DNA from: Daphnia carinata
Taxonomy: Eukaryota > Arthropoda > Branchiopoda > Diplostraca > Daphniidae
Reading direction: 5' to 3'
NCBI RefSeq assembly: GCF_022539665.2
Contig: NC_081335.1
Coordinates: 6,696,001 to 6,760,000 of the forward strand
Length of the DNA: 64,000 bases
Shown here: positions 38,401-48,964 of the stretch, piece after piece
Layout of the letters: the number at the start of each line of letters is the position of its first letter
How positions within the stretch are numbered: the stretch's first letter is position 1
Program-made: the position numbers and the translations under genes
Notes under the pieces: generated by a model
The model's database searches: none
Told to the model about the DNA's origin: nothing
What the model saw: only the letters and a program-made list of their open reading frames with translations

Positions 38401-41000
38401 TGGGTACAAAAAGCGCTAACGAAAATTAATAGTGAAATCAAGGGTGTGACGGATGCGGCATATACCGAACAATAAGAAGCTTCTTCTCACTTCTCTATCC
38501 CTGACCCAGACGGGGATTAATAGAAACATACGCACCCGATTCTAGACTAGTCTCTTCAATGTTCAAATACAGAATCGTTAAAGTTTACTGGCCCTCAAAA
38601 AATTTTATTTGTGAGCATCGATGAAACCCGAAGTGATCCTAGTCCCCTTAATGAGTGTCATCAAATTTTGATGGATCAACTAGGAAATTTTTCTTATCGT
38701 GCGCGTGAATTCCACTTGACCGCAGTTATTCATTTAACGGTTAACTCGGAAAAGTATTCTTAACTGTAGTAATCGTTGTAATTAATTCTGTTACAAAACG
38801 CTTAAAATCAGTTTTAAAAGTGCAGACTTAGTCGCACATTTTAACTTGAACGTGATTCTGTGTTCCTAAGCGTATCCGCCTAAATTTGTTGCATCCGTCA
38901 TATTCGACGAATGTCCCTAGAAAAAATCAATCGTTAAACTCTATCGCGTGACAGTAAAATTAAGACGTTAACAGTGGAGTGGTAGTCAAAATTGACCTCG
39001 TAGTTTGCGCGTGAATCACTTTTCCCAACGTATCCGTCCGCCATAGATTTGAAATATTGGATCATCCCAAGGCAGACCACTTACAATGTTCTTGCCCGTG
39101 GCATATCTGAGGATATTTGGGTTAACAAAATGCGAGAAATAAGTGATGCCATATTTCAGATCTATGCCTTGTGTTAAAAACCCGTGAACAAATTTTTAAT
39201 TAAAATTCAGAAAAATCAAGAGAACTTTTTTACATTTCTAATGAAGAAATTCAGATTTTTCTACGGGCATAATTTATAAGCGAAAAATGTTCTGGCGTGA
39301 GACACCGTGGGGCCTACATTCCACGGGTTAAAACCCCAAAATTCGAAGTGGATAATCCAATTCTTCTGGTGGGTGCTGTATCTGTAACATCCGTCAGTCC
39401 AGACGAGTACATTCAACTCAAGACAATCGTTTACACTTTCCACGTCACATTGCTATCAATTTTCAGTCATTTAAAGTGAAGGCATAGTAAAATAGAATCT
39501 TGGTTCGTGCGTGAATACCGCGTGTTTCGGCGTATCCACTATTATCTGCCCCATCCGCCAGTTCACACCGCCGTACAGTCGGTGGTCAACTGGGTCGAAA
39601 CAACTCTTTCGTGAAACCATTCGAATCGGGATCGCTAACAAAACGGTACCGCTTGAGTGCACTTTGTTGTGTGGCAAAGCAACGCAGTGACTACAGTACT
39701 TGAAGATGACCTCGGTCAGTATAGCATGGATTTCGATTCTGATGACACTGTCTTCGTCACCGAAAGGACATTGTCCTTTCAGGTGAAAACTTCGTTCAAG
39801 ATGCAGAATCCGAAGACGGCGGCGTCAACATTCAACAAACCATATTTTCTTGTAGAAATTCGAAGTACCGAATAAGATGTTGTACCAGCATTCTGAAAAA
39901 CAAACCGTACATCGATGGAGCAAGGCGCGTGCGTTACCTCTATTCAATTCCACCGCGAACAAATAATGGACTTTTTCGAAGCGTACCTCAAAGCACACAA
40001 AGATTTCTTACTGCCTCGAATTACCTGCTCTCGAAGAACGATGACAACAGCACCTACATAGAGAAAACAGAAAAAGAATGCACATCAGTCGTCCAGAACA
40101 TCGACCGATTCATCGTCGCAAGATTTTGACGCCATCAAGCCTAAGCTAATGCAAGGCAACTAGAATCACCGCGTGGTAGCATAATCAATGAACCGATGAG
40201 AACACAACAAGCGACGCCATTCAACTGTCAGTCGAACTAGAAAAACCTCCAGAAGGCATCAATAGAGCAAGTAGTGCTTCTTCTAGAACAGTGAAATGCT
40301 CTGGCCCACGCCTGAATCTGCAGATGCGGCTGTAGAAAAAGAGCTCGTAAGCTCGAAGAGGCGTTGCTCCGTGAGCAACAGAGGCACAACAATACCGCTT
40401 GGCAGCTATAAGAATCTAATATGAAATTGCAAAACCTAAGCCACGAATTAGAAGAAGATGGTCGCCTCCTTGACAATGCCAACATCATGCAACATCCTCA
40501 GCTAGAGCGTGAACAGAAAACCCTACACGGGGAACATGAAGCTATAATGGGCGCAATGAATGACCTGAAAAAGGATAGAAGAGCGCAATCTGACGCCAAA
40601 GAGAAAGCCGAGTGGAAGATTAGCTCAATGCCGTGGCAAAATGGACAAAACTACTGCACCTTGGTAATCCGTCCAATGCAGCCGCAAGTAACCAGTTAAT
40701 TCATTGGCAACGTGTGGGGACAACCGGATGACCATACAAACAATAGCCTAGACGCTACGCCATGTAAACCTAAGGATCCATCAAGGACTTACACGAGCCT
40801 GTCGCTAAGTCCCTTGGCAGACAATGGCGTTGGCAACACCCGTACAACCATATTCCGTAAACCAGAAATGGGCTGTAAGCCTCAAAAAATCGAAATAGAT
40901 TTAGATTTAGATTGCAGGAAGGAATGGGATGCAAGAGGTCCGGGAGAGGTCCTTGCTTTGAATGATTTCCCCCAAAGCATGTGATCAGACATCATGTATC
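38401..41000 (+). pseudogene. Decayed coding-like region of unknown origin
   Basis: GC content is higher than in the flanks, and short plus-strand frames look protein-like but are broken by stops. At 39914-40060 a frame reads MEQGACVTSIQFHREQIMDF, and at 40330-40700 a charged coiled-coil stretch reads RARKLEEALLREQQRHNNTA and later LSHELEEDGRLLDN. The style resembles the Gag N-terminus of an LTR retrotransposon. No polymerase or LTRs were found. I cannot name the source. Confidence 0.35.
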
Positions 41001-41200
41001 GTAGGTTACCGAAACATTTGAGTAATAATATTTCACAATTAAAGTGGCACAAAGGTACTGTATGATATAAGGTCCACGAATCTGACGTCTTCAGATCTAG
41101 ACTGAGATCCAAAAATATTCCAATACATGGAATAAGTCTTCATTAATTTTGATCCCTTCTTTTGTATCCGAAGTCATTCTTTTGCCTGCACCCCACACCG

Positions 41201-41614
41201 CAGTGTTCTGTCGAATAAAACTTTCGAATAAAATTTCGAATAGAATAACGCAAAAAATCGAATATTTTATTCGTTATTCGTCGAATAAAAATGTCCTTAT
41301 TCGTATTCGTTATTCTTATTCGTTGTAAATTCGTATTTTATCATTTCGAATACAATTTCGAATAAGTAATTTTCTTGTAGGACAGGCAGTCTTGTTTTGA
41401 TTGCTGTCCTGTTTTTTTTCTGAAGGTAGGCTAAATGCCATTTTTATTCCATATTTGATTCGAAAATTTATTCGTTATTCGTTATTCGAAAATTATTCGT
41501 ATTCGCGAATAAAACGTCCATTTTATTCGTTATTCGTTATTCGTATTCGTTTACTTGGCTTATTCGTATTCGTTTACAAACGAATCAAGTTTTTTCTTAT
41601 TCGACAGAACACTG
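41201..41614 (+). mobile_element. hAT MITE, 414 bp, with 8-bp target duplication
   Basis: The ends CAGTGTTCTGTCGAATAA and TTATTCGACAGAACACTG are perfect inverted repeats. The flanks CCACACCG (41193-41200) and CCACACCG (41615-41622) are identical 8-mers, the size expected for hAT. The interior is packed with CGAATA/TATTCG words in both orientations around a short unique centre. It has no coding capacity. Confidence 0.93.
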
Positions 41615-41622
41615 CCACACCG

Positions 41623-42164
41623 TTCCCCAATACAAAGAATTGGGAGTTTTCCACAACTATAGTGAGGAAAACATTTAGGGGAGAGAGATGTGTGTTTGGA
41701 CAATTTTTGTTTTTGGGCCAAAACTCCCACAAAAATTAATCGATTTTTTTATTGTGTCTATTTTTCCTGCTCTTTCTTTTACCTTCACGTTTTTTCTTAT
41801 TTTTGAAAAAATTTGATGCATTGTACAGATTTTTTAAGTTTTCACAATTTGATGAGGATCCTGGGCGTTAGGTAAATTGAACACCAGTGTAGGTGAGGTG
41901 GCACAGTCTCAGTTTATAATTGTAACATACAGTTACAAATGCTTTAATAAATTAGAAAGATTTTACTATAAAACTCTTTAAAAACAACACTTCGTTGGCT
42001 TTACCGCTTTATTTGAGCTTCACGATCAACCCGATCCCCTGCTGCCCCATTTCAAGCAGATCAACTGCCCCAACCAACTCCAAACAACGGCATTTGGTAA
42101 AAATTCCATTTCGTCCCAAATAAAATGGTCTTAAAATAATTTTTTTGCTAATGAAAAAGAAATG
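41623..42164. other. Spacer with no recognised feature
   Basis: No gene or clear repeat was recognised. Confidence 0.4.
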
Positions 42165-43072
42165 CCCACACGGCACGACTGTCTCCTAAGTACCTCCGCA
42201 GAACATCCTACTGACCTCCCCAGTCTTCCCCATAACCGCCCTCTATTCCTCTTAGAACCTTCTTTTTGGTTACCTGGCAGCTGCCTGACAGGCTCTTCAG
42301 TCCCTCTTGCATCATCATCAGGTAGTACCAATAACCTCCCATGGTATTAGCATATAGAATAGAACTAATGCAGAACCAATTATAGAACCAAGCATTTAAA
42401 TGTAATTAAAATAAAAAATCAATATTAAAGGACAATAGAATATTTGAAATGGGTTATTCACATTCAAAAGCTTGATCTTTTATTGGAATTGACGATGAAA
42501 TAGGACTGACTTTTAAAACATTTTAGGTAAGTCCTATTTTACCAAGGCATTAGTCCTATTTCTATTTAGAGATAGGACTGTTTTCAAAAATTGTTCCAAT
42601 TAGAACGGTGAGCCTCCACTCCGGTATGCAATATATTGCGTAAAAAACGTCAGCTTATTTGCATTTTCCTTTTTAAAATACCGGTGGTGTTTACTCATTA
42701 CTTCTTATGCTATTTTAATTAAAATTACAGGGAACATGAACTATATTGTAATTAATAGAGTTCATTTAACAAAATACTATTAGAGCAAAATCAGAAATAT
42801 TTATTACTTATATTGCACTTTATAGTGGTCATAACAAACTTTTCCAATTTCATAAATTTTTTACTATTTCATACTACTATCGTTACCTAATTCTAAATTT
42901 CTAATTTTTAATTCTAATTTGAAATGGTAAACCCATGAAAATGTTGGCATGTTTCTCCACAATTTTCCAGCCTCTTGTGGCCCTCCTCGGTACATCTCAA
43001 CGGTATGATTGATGCGCTGGAGAGGCTAAGAGCCTTTTAGGAGGTTCCCAGGAAGGAGATGTGCCGTGTGGG
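42165..43072 (-). mobile_element. Inverted-repeat element with CCCACACGGCAC ends (copy 2)
   Basis: It is the reverse complement of 18693-19786 with scattered differences and lacks about 140 bp of copy 1. Its ends, CCCACACGGCACGACTG and GATGTGCCGTGTGGG, are better matched inverted repeats than those of copy 1. Here it is not inside a hAT-like element, so it is a separate mobile unit. No target duplication could be fixed. Confidence 0.72.
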
Positions 43073-43982
43073 TGGCTGAACAAAATGTCTGTATTTATAA
43101 ATTTTAATTAGGGGAGAGTGGAGACAAACTGGACAAAAAAAGTGTTTTGCCTTTATATCGGGAAACTAGGGGAGGTAGGGCGTGGTTGGAACAGAAAACT
43201 CATTTTTTTTTCGCTACGGTTAGAAAAATCGTCCAACTAGACTAAAAAAATATAGATTTTTAGCCAGTTATCTCAGCTACATAATAATTTTCTTTTTGGG
43301 TGGGTTCGGCAAAGATAAACATCTGCTATGTGTAAAAAACTGGAGGTACCCCAAGATGTTTCAATTGCCAATTCTGCTCGGCAATTGCAACAGAGCGTCT
43401 GGGCAATTGAAACGTGGGTTTCCCCTTAAGAGAGCTCCCGGTTTTATGAAGAAACTAAAATGACGATATCTCAGAATCTGGGATACGTATTGCGATGAAT
43501 TTTTTACAGTAATACAAAGAATTTTAATCTTTATTTTTTAAGATATTTGATAACTTTCTGTAATAACTAAATATTATTTAATGAATTTTGGTAGTTTTCT
43601 GAATTCCGTTCAGAAAACGGTTAGTAATCCAAAAAACGGTTAGTAGTATGGAGATCAAATTTTTATAATCGAATATGGCATGTCCAGCCTTACATCATAA
43701 TTGTTGTTAATGTCGGTAATTTAATTTTTAAAATTTAATTTCTTTAAACAACGTTGTAAATAAAAACACAAACATTGTGGCAGACGATAATTGTCAGCCA
43801 CCCAGCAGACGAAATAAAACACAAAATAAACTACAACATTCAAAAACAAATTGAAAAAAGAGCTCTGTTAAAACGCTGCATAGGGAACACCGTTGCCAGA
43901 CTACAGTAAGGGAGGCGTGCATACGGAAGGGTCGCAATTGGAACAAGGTGTTCCAATTGCTCCTAGCATGGGTCTTCACGGA

Positions 43983-44356
43983 TGTTACAAACTAAACAAG
44001 TCTGTATCGTATAAACGAAGTGACGAAAGTGAAAACGAAAACGAATGGCGAACTAGTCACAAAAATGACTGTATTAAACTTAGCAAAAAATGAGACAGCG
44101 TGGGAAAAATGGCGACCCGACAAGTAGCACGGTCGAAAAAGAACTGAGCGTCCTTACACGTCATTAATTATAGCGTGTATCCGAAAAACAAATGAATTAT
44201 GAATTGCGACACAATAGGCCGCTAAATTAAAGAAAGGGAAGGGTAAAGGGTTGGCGCGCGAAGCCCGATCTTGGTTGCCATGGCAACTCGAGAACAGGAC
44301 GGGAAAATTGCGGACGCGCGAAGCCCGATCCGGGTTGCCATAGCAACTCGGTAACA
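43983..44356 (-). repeat. BEL-C 3' LTR
   Basis: This 374-bp LTR has TGTTAC...GTAACA ends. It differs from the other LTR at one position by eye. GCCGGCCCTG follows two bases inside (44359-44368), a motif also found next to the BEL-B 3' LTR. Confidence 0.93.
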
Positions 44357-44386
44357 CAGCCGGCCCTGCTGCGGCAAATCTTAAGC

Positions 44387-44448
44387 AGCATTGAAGGCTT
44401 CGACGCGGCACAGCATCGTGACCGGGCGAATGTAGGTTTTGCCGAACT
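44387..44448 (-). pseudogene. BEL-C remnant of the polyprotein C-terminus
   Basis: In a frame different from the main one, the minus strand reads KTYIRPVTMLCRVEAF and a stop, the usual end of the BEL/Pao DUF5641-like tail (compare RPAHKLCLLE in BEL-B). It shows that the region between the integrase zinc part and this tail was deleted. The repeated agatgataag (44451-44460 and 44474-44483) marks the junction. Confidence 0.65.
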
Positions 44449-47400
44449 TCAGATGATAAGAAAATAAGTAATAAGATGATAAGGAATAACTTCAGCGCTG
44501 ATCGGGACATGTTTGAGGCGGCCACTGACACGAATAATTCCGCCACTGTCCTGGTAAACGGCAAGCTTCGGTAATCGGGATTCAAGATGGGTCGTTTTCC
44601 CCTTCTTCAGCCGATGTAAGCCTTCGGAAAAGGGAACGCGTTGCGAGATGCGGCTCAACAAGAGACGATCGGACTTAAATTCGTCCGGACTTTGCTGCCG
44701 GCCCGTTTTCAGCTGCCCGATCGGTTTGGATGGAGGGTCTGCACGGCTGCCGTCTGGATTTATCTCTCGCTCGGCCTGTCTTCGATTAACGAGGATACAC
44801 CGGTTGGCGATAAATATCCCAATCCAGGCGACAAAAATGTTGTAGCGGCGATGATTGGCGTGGATCCAGCGAAGTATAATCATTCCTTTAAGGCGGGCAG
44901 CGGCGTCGTCGATAAGTCGGACCTTGTTGGGCTTACTGGGATGCTGAACCGGGGGAAACGGGAGGTACCAAATCTTGGAATCGGGACCGATGGAGATAAC
45001 TTTTGTAGCGTGGCCGTTGCGGAAGACTTCCTGTATTTGTTCTAAGACTGCCTGGCGCAGATCGCTGTTCGAACGCAGTCTTCTCTCCGAAGCGAAAAAC
45101 TTCCGTCGGGCAAACTCCTTGTTGTCTGGCAGCTTAGGGCAGTCGGGGCGAACGGGTAAACCGACTTCGTAACGAACTCCAGTATGGCGAGTGGTCGATT
45201 CCAGTTGGTCCATGGCGCAGTGGTCAAGCGCGGACATAAAGGTTTCGGGGTCCTCACGAACGGGCAGCGATTGGGTCCTTCTAAATCGCTCAACGGACTC
45301 CTCCAGCAGCTCGATCGAATCCAATTTGACGTAATTTACGCTCGCTGCTTCAGCAGCGGGCGCCGAAAAGGTTTTACCTACGATGCACCAACCGAACGGG
45401 GTGCGAACTGCATTAGGTCCTTGGACTCCAGCTGGCGGGCGACGGACTTCGATATTCCGGTGGGCGTCCTGGACGTCCATGCCAATCAGGACTTTAACTT
45501 CTGTGGCATCATGAGCGGGAAAAGCAAGGCCTTGGAGATACTCGAACGAAGCAGCCGCGTTTTCCATTCTTCGATGCCCAACGTTAAGATGGGGTAGAAC
45601 GAAGGCGTCGGAAACCGGACAGCTTTCTTCTCCATCCAGCGATGAGACTGAAAAATCCACTAAACGAGTGTCGACGATTGGATCTTTCCCGTGGAAAGTC
45701 CCAAAACGAATTTTGCGCGGCCGGCCCGTTAGACCGAGTGCCTGAGCCGCGTCTTCACGCAATAAAGTAGCTTGGCTACCGGTGTCCAGTAGAGCGAAGA
45801 CGTCGAGGGTTCTATCACCAGCACGAAGACGGACTGGAACAACGGCCAAACGGACGTTTGAAGCTGAACGGGTGGCAATGGCGAAAGTCTGCGGACCTGG
45901 AATGACGCTCGAATCTTCGTTCGGAGGTGGAAAACGGTGGTGTCCACTCCTCTCAGGGAAAACTCTTTCCGCACCATGCAGCAACGAGTGATGGCGAGCA
46001 CGGCATCCGGACGATTCACAGGCCGGCTTCGAACGACAGTCGGCACTTCGATGTTTTCCTCCGAGGCAGTTGAAACATACACCTTTTTCCTTCGCCAACA
46101 ACGCTCGATCGTTCGGCGACTTCCGTCGAAATTCCGCACAGCTGCTTAAGCGATGAGCCTCACCGCAGCTCGGACACTCGATGTCAGTTTCTCTAGTTGC
46201 CTGGGTAGACAAAACGGTCGGAGATGGACGGACGGGTGGTGGCTTTGGAAATGAAAGCTTGGGAGAAGGGTATCTCTCGAGGTTAGGATGGTCAAAGTTG
46301 GCACGCTTTCCACGGATCTCGATCCTGGGCGCTAGTTCGACAGACGCAAAGGCGATCCTCTCTTCTTCGACAACCTCCTCCAGAAACCGATCGAGATCGC
46401 CAAGATCTACAACTCTTGGCAAACGTTTTCGCACATAGCGGGCCCAGCGATGGCGAAAAAGAGGTGGCAGCTTTTGAACTGCTTGTTCTAAGTTGGCAGC
46501 ACTCTTTAAATCATGCTTCAGCCCTCCCTGCTCCAATATTACGACTGCTCCATGTAGCTGATCGGAAAACAGCTCCAGCGCCTGACGATCACCTGGTTTG
46601 ACGATAGGGAGGCTCAAAAGATCGTGAATTTGGCAGCGGGCGATCTGCTCACTCGAACCGTAGTGTTTCTTCAGGTAGGAAAGAACAGCCGGGTAACCTC
46701 GAGGCGCTCTCAAAAGCGGAGAGATGCGGCGCAGAACATTAGGGCCTACCCACTCGGTTAGAATGGCTAAGCGCTGGGCGTCATTTGGAATGACATCATG
46801 GACGAGAGCCTGGAAGCGCGAGGAAAAGAGAAGCCAGTCACGCGGATCTCCGTCGAAAGGGGTTTTACACATAAACGGAGCCGATCCTCCAAACATCCAT
46901 GGAACAATGGTGTTTGCTGGTACAGCCGCTGGTTCCTTCTCCAGGTTATCGATCCAGCTGTCCACTTTTAAGACGGCCGACCGCGATTCAGGGACGTTCT
47001 TGGAGCGAGTCTTTAGCTTCGACGACGGCATAGGGCAAAATTCCTCGTCGGATTCGCTGAGGGAGCTCAAAGAGATCGGCGAAGACGAACGAATGGATCT
47101 TTTCGACAACTCCTCACTCATACGAAGCCGGGCAATTTCTTCCTCGATTTTTCGTTCCTGTCGTCTGGCTGAGACGAGCTCTTTCTCCTCCTGAAGTTTG
47201 CGAGCCAGCTCGCTGAGGCGTCGATCTTCGCCCTTCTCCTCTTCTCTCCTCTTCCGGATCAACTCGAGCTCGAGTTCGGCGGCACGCCGTTCTCGCGTCA
47301 GGGTCGAAAGAGGGGAATTCCCTGACAAATAAGATGAAATGCTACCAGCAAGGGAAGGTCTTGAGTTTACCGAGGGCGATCGATTACCCTCGGCTTGACG

Positions 47401-47976
47401 GCGAGTAGGATGTTCTTGGACGAAAAGTTCCCCGGGCCGGGAAATAGTTTCTTCACGAGGCTTCAGCAAGGATCCGGAAGGGACATCCATCGGAGTAGAT
47501 TGAGGTGGACGTGTCGGATCAGTCATATCACGGCGGACATGGACTCTCGAGCGTGTTTTTGCTGCATGCGATGACGGTCCATCAGGTTGCCCAGTACGAC
47601 GTAGTACTTCGAACTCCTCATGTGCAGCTAGAAAATCATGGCGTAGATTTTCCAGCCAGGCATCGTCAGTGATACCCAATTTGGCGCAGTAGCGATGATG
47701 ATAATACATGGACTGTTCGTAGTGGGTGTCAGCCTTCTTGATGAGATCAGCGGTGTAACTGCTGGCTCCAGTCTCCCCAATCACCTTCTTCACCAGATTC
47801 AAGTTGCGAGTGAAGTTTCTTCGATGATGGGAACGTTTGTTGACCAAAGCGGAGGGATCCAAACGACCGGTAGAATTAGAGGCACACGAACGAGTCGGCG
47901 AGGTAGCACGAACAGCCTCTTCTGGGACGCCGGCAATGAGGTCAGCTTCCCCATCAATGCCCTTTCTAGTCGCCAT
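44449..47976 (-). CDS. BEL-C Gag-protease polyprotein with deleted pol (1175 codons)
   Basis: The frame starts at MATRKGIDGEADL, 260 bases inside the 5' LTR. A charged coiled coil (AAELELELIRKRREEEKGED) precedes a DUF1759-like Gag domain at about residue 375 (FDGDPRDWLLFSSRFQALVH). Zinc knuckles follow near 603-660 (CPSCGEAHRLSSC, CFNCLGGKHRSADC), then an intact-looking aspartic protease at about 730 (LLDTGSQATLL) and VLIGMDVQDAH. Pol starts (HPSKPNKVRLIDDAAARLKG) but jumps at about 44880 to the RNase H end (ILRWIHANHRRYNIF) and then to the integrase zinc region (VYQDSGGIIRVSGRLKH). It stops at 44449. RT, RNase H and DDE active sites are all absent. The deletions keep the frame open to the end, so a Gag-protease protein could still be made. 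Confidence 0.9.
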   Translation of the reverse strand: MATRKGIDGEADLIAGVPEEAVRATSPTRSCASNSTGRLDPSALVNKRSHHRRNFTRNLNLVKKVIGETGASSYTADLIKKADTHYEQSMYYHHRYCAKLGITDDAWLENLRHDFLAAHEEFEVLRRTGQPDGPSSHAAKTRSRVHVRRDMTDPTRPPQSTPMDVPSGSLLKPREETISRPGELFVQEHPTRRQAEGNRSPSVNSRPSLAGSISSYLSGNSPLSTLTRERRAAELELELIRKRREEEKGEDRRLSELARKLQEEKELVSARRQERKIEEEIARLRMSEELSKRSIRSSSPISLSSLSESDEEFCPMPSSKLKTRSKNVPESRSAVLKVDSWIDNLEKEPAAVPANTIVPWMFGGSAPFMCKTPFDGDPRDWLLFSSRFQALVHDVIPNDAQRLAILTEWVGPNVLRRISPLLRAPRGYPAVLSYLKKHYGSSEQIARCQIHDLLSLPIVKPGDRQALELFSDQLHGAVVILEQGGLKHDLKSAANLEQAVQKLPPLFRHRWARYVRKRLPRVVDLGDLDRFLEEVVEEERIAFASVELAPRIEIRGKRANFDHPNLERYPSPKLSFPKPPPVRPSPTVLSTQATRETDIECPSCGEAHRLSSCAEFRRKSPNDRALLAKEKGVCFNCLGGKHRSADCRSKPACESSGCRARHHSLLHGAERVFPERSGHHRFPPPNEDSSVIPGPQTFAIATRSASNVRLAVVPVRLRAGDRTLDVFALLDTGSQATLLREDAAQALGLTGRPRKIRFGTFHGKDPIVDTRLVDFSVSSLDGEESCPVSDAFVLPHLNVGHRRMENAAASFEYLQGLAFPAHDATEVKVLIGMDVQDAHRNIEVRRPPAGVQGPNAVRTPFGWCIVGKTFSAPAAEAASVNYVKLDSIELLEESVERFRRTQSLPVREDPETFMSALDHCAMDQLESTTRHTGVRYEVGLPVRPDCPKLPDNKEFARRKFFASERRLRSNSDLRQAVLEQIQEVFRNGHATKVISIGPDSKIWYLPFPPVQHPSKPNKVRLIDDAAARLKGMIILRWIHANHRRYNIFVAWIGIFIANRCILVNRRQAEREINPDGSRADPPSKPIGQLKTGRQQSPDEFKSDRLLLSRISQRVPFSEGLHRLKKGKTTHLESRLPKLAVYQDSGGIIRVSGRLKHVPISAEVIPYHLITYFLII

Positions 47977-48215
47977 GTTGTCTCCAACACGTGGTGGGAA
48001 GCTTCGAGAAACTCGACGAAGATTTCAAAAAAAGAAAAACGGGGGACACGATTGCACGCAATGAAACCTTTTCTCAAATCCGGGAACTCCGACCGTTACC
48101 CCTCCTGGGCTGGCGGTTGATTCAGAGTCGGGATGTCTAGAGACAAAAGCACATGCGAGCACAAAACGAAAAAGCGACGAAACGAATGCTACTAAAGGTT
48201 ACCAGGGTCGATTAT
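47977..48215 (-). other. BEL-C untranslated leader
   Basis: It lies between the primer site and the Gag start and has no convincing coding. By position it is the leader that must carry the signals for being packaged by another element's proteins. Confidence 0.5.
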
Positions 48216-48233
48216 TCCCGGGTTTCGGCACCA
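48216..48233 (-). promoter_or_regulatory. BEL-C primer-binding site, tRNA-Phe
   Basis: The plus strand reads TCCCGGGTTTCGGCACCA, three bases inside the 5' LTR. It equals the last 18 bases of tRNA-Phe including CCA, as recalled from animal tRNA-Phe. It supports a working first-strand primer site. Confidence 0.85.
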
Positions 48234-48236
48234 CTT

Positions 48237-48610
48237 TGTTACAAACTAAACAAGTCTGTATCGTATAAACGAAGTGACGAAAGTGAAAACGAAAACGAAT
48301 GGCGAACTAGTCACAAAAATGACTGTATTAAACTTAGCAAAAAATGAGACAGCGTGGGAAAAATGGCGACCCGACAAGTAGCACGGTCGAAAAAGAACTG
48401 AGCGTCCTTACACGTCATTAATTATAGCGTGTATCCGAAAAACAAATGAATTATGAATTGCGACACAATAGGCCGCTAAATTAAAGAAAGGGAAGAGTAA
48501 AGGGTTGGCGCGCGAAGCCCGATCTTGGTTGCCATGGCAACTCGAGAACAGGACGGGAAAATTGCGGACGCGCGAAGCCCGATCCGGGTTGCCATAGCAA
48601 CTCGGTAACA
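48237..48610 (-). repeat. BEL-C 5' LTR
   Basis: This is the upstream 374-bp LTR on the minus strand, directly followed by the tRNA-Phe primer site. Outer flank ACGGA (48611-48615) is the target duplication. Confidence 0.93.
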
Positions 48611-48964
48611 ACGGAGTTTTAATGTTTATAGGGGATAAAATTTAGCTAGGAAAAAATCAATGTTATCAATTTATAGCTTAATGAACGATGAATGATTCAA
48701 GACCTTTTTTAATGATTTCCTCCATCGTTTTAGGTGTGAAAACGAAAAAAATTGTGTGGGCAAAAACTACAAATTGACAGTCAAAAAACAACTTTCTGGG
48801 ATAATTCGAAAACTTTTAGAGTCTAAAGCCTCCAATTTTTTCTAAAAATGTACAATCTTAATTCACGTTAGCTCAAATTTTTTAAACTAAATCTCTTACA
48901 TACTTAAAGTGGTAGAATTTTTGTTTCAATTGCTGCGCGTTCCAATTGCGCCCTACCTCCTCTA

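Larger units (their letters stand above)
43983..48610 (-). mobile_element. BEL-C: young BEL/Pao derivative lacking RT, RNase H and integrase core
   Basis: This 4628-bp element has two 374-bp LTRs (43983-44356 and 48237-48610) differing at one base (g/a near 44233/48487) and a 5-bp target duplication ACGGA (43978-43982 and 48611-48615). An exact 18-base match to tRNA-Phe serves as primer site. Its one long frame encodes Gag, zinc knuckles and protease. It then passes through remnants of RT, the RNase H end and the integrase zinc region, with the catalytic cores missing. It must have been copied by enzymes from another element, and recently. Confidence 0.92.
43167..48964 (-). mobile_element. 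CAATTG-family inverted-repeat element, copy 5, split by BEL-C
   Basis: The left part is 43167-43982 and the right part 48616-48964; without BEL-C it is about 1165 bp. Its ends are TAGGGGAGGTAGGGCGTGGT and GCGCCCTACCTCCTCTA, flanked by TA. It is the reverse of copy 9 (58365-59505) and very similar to it. Copy 9 supplies the empty site for the BEL-C insertion (AAACTCCGTGAAGACCC near 58712). Confidence 0.88.

Noticed and set aside
44641-48120. Plus-strand frames opposite BEL-C, including one of 156 codons
   Set aside because: Antisense shadows of the Gag-protease frame.
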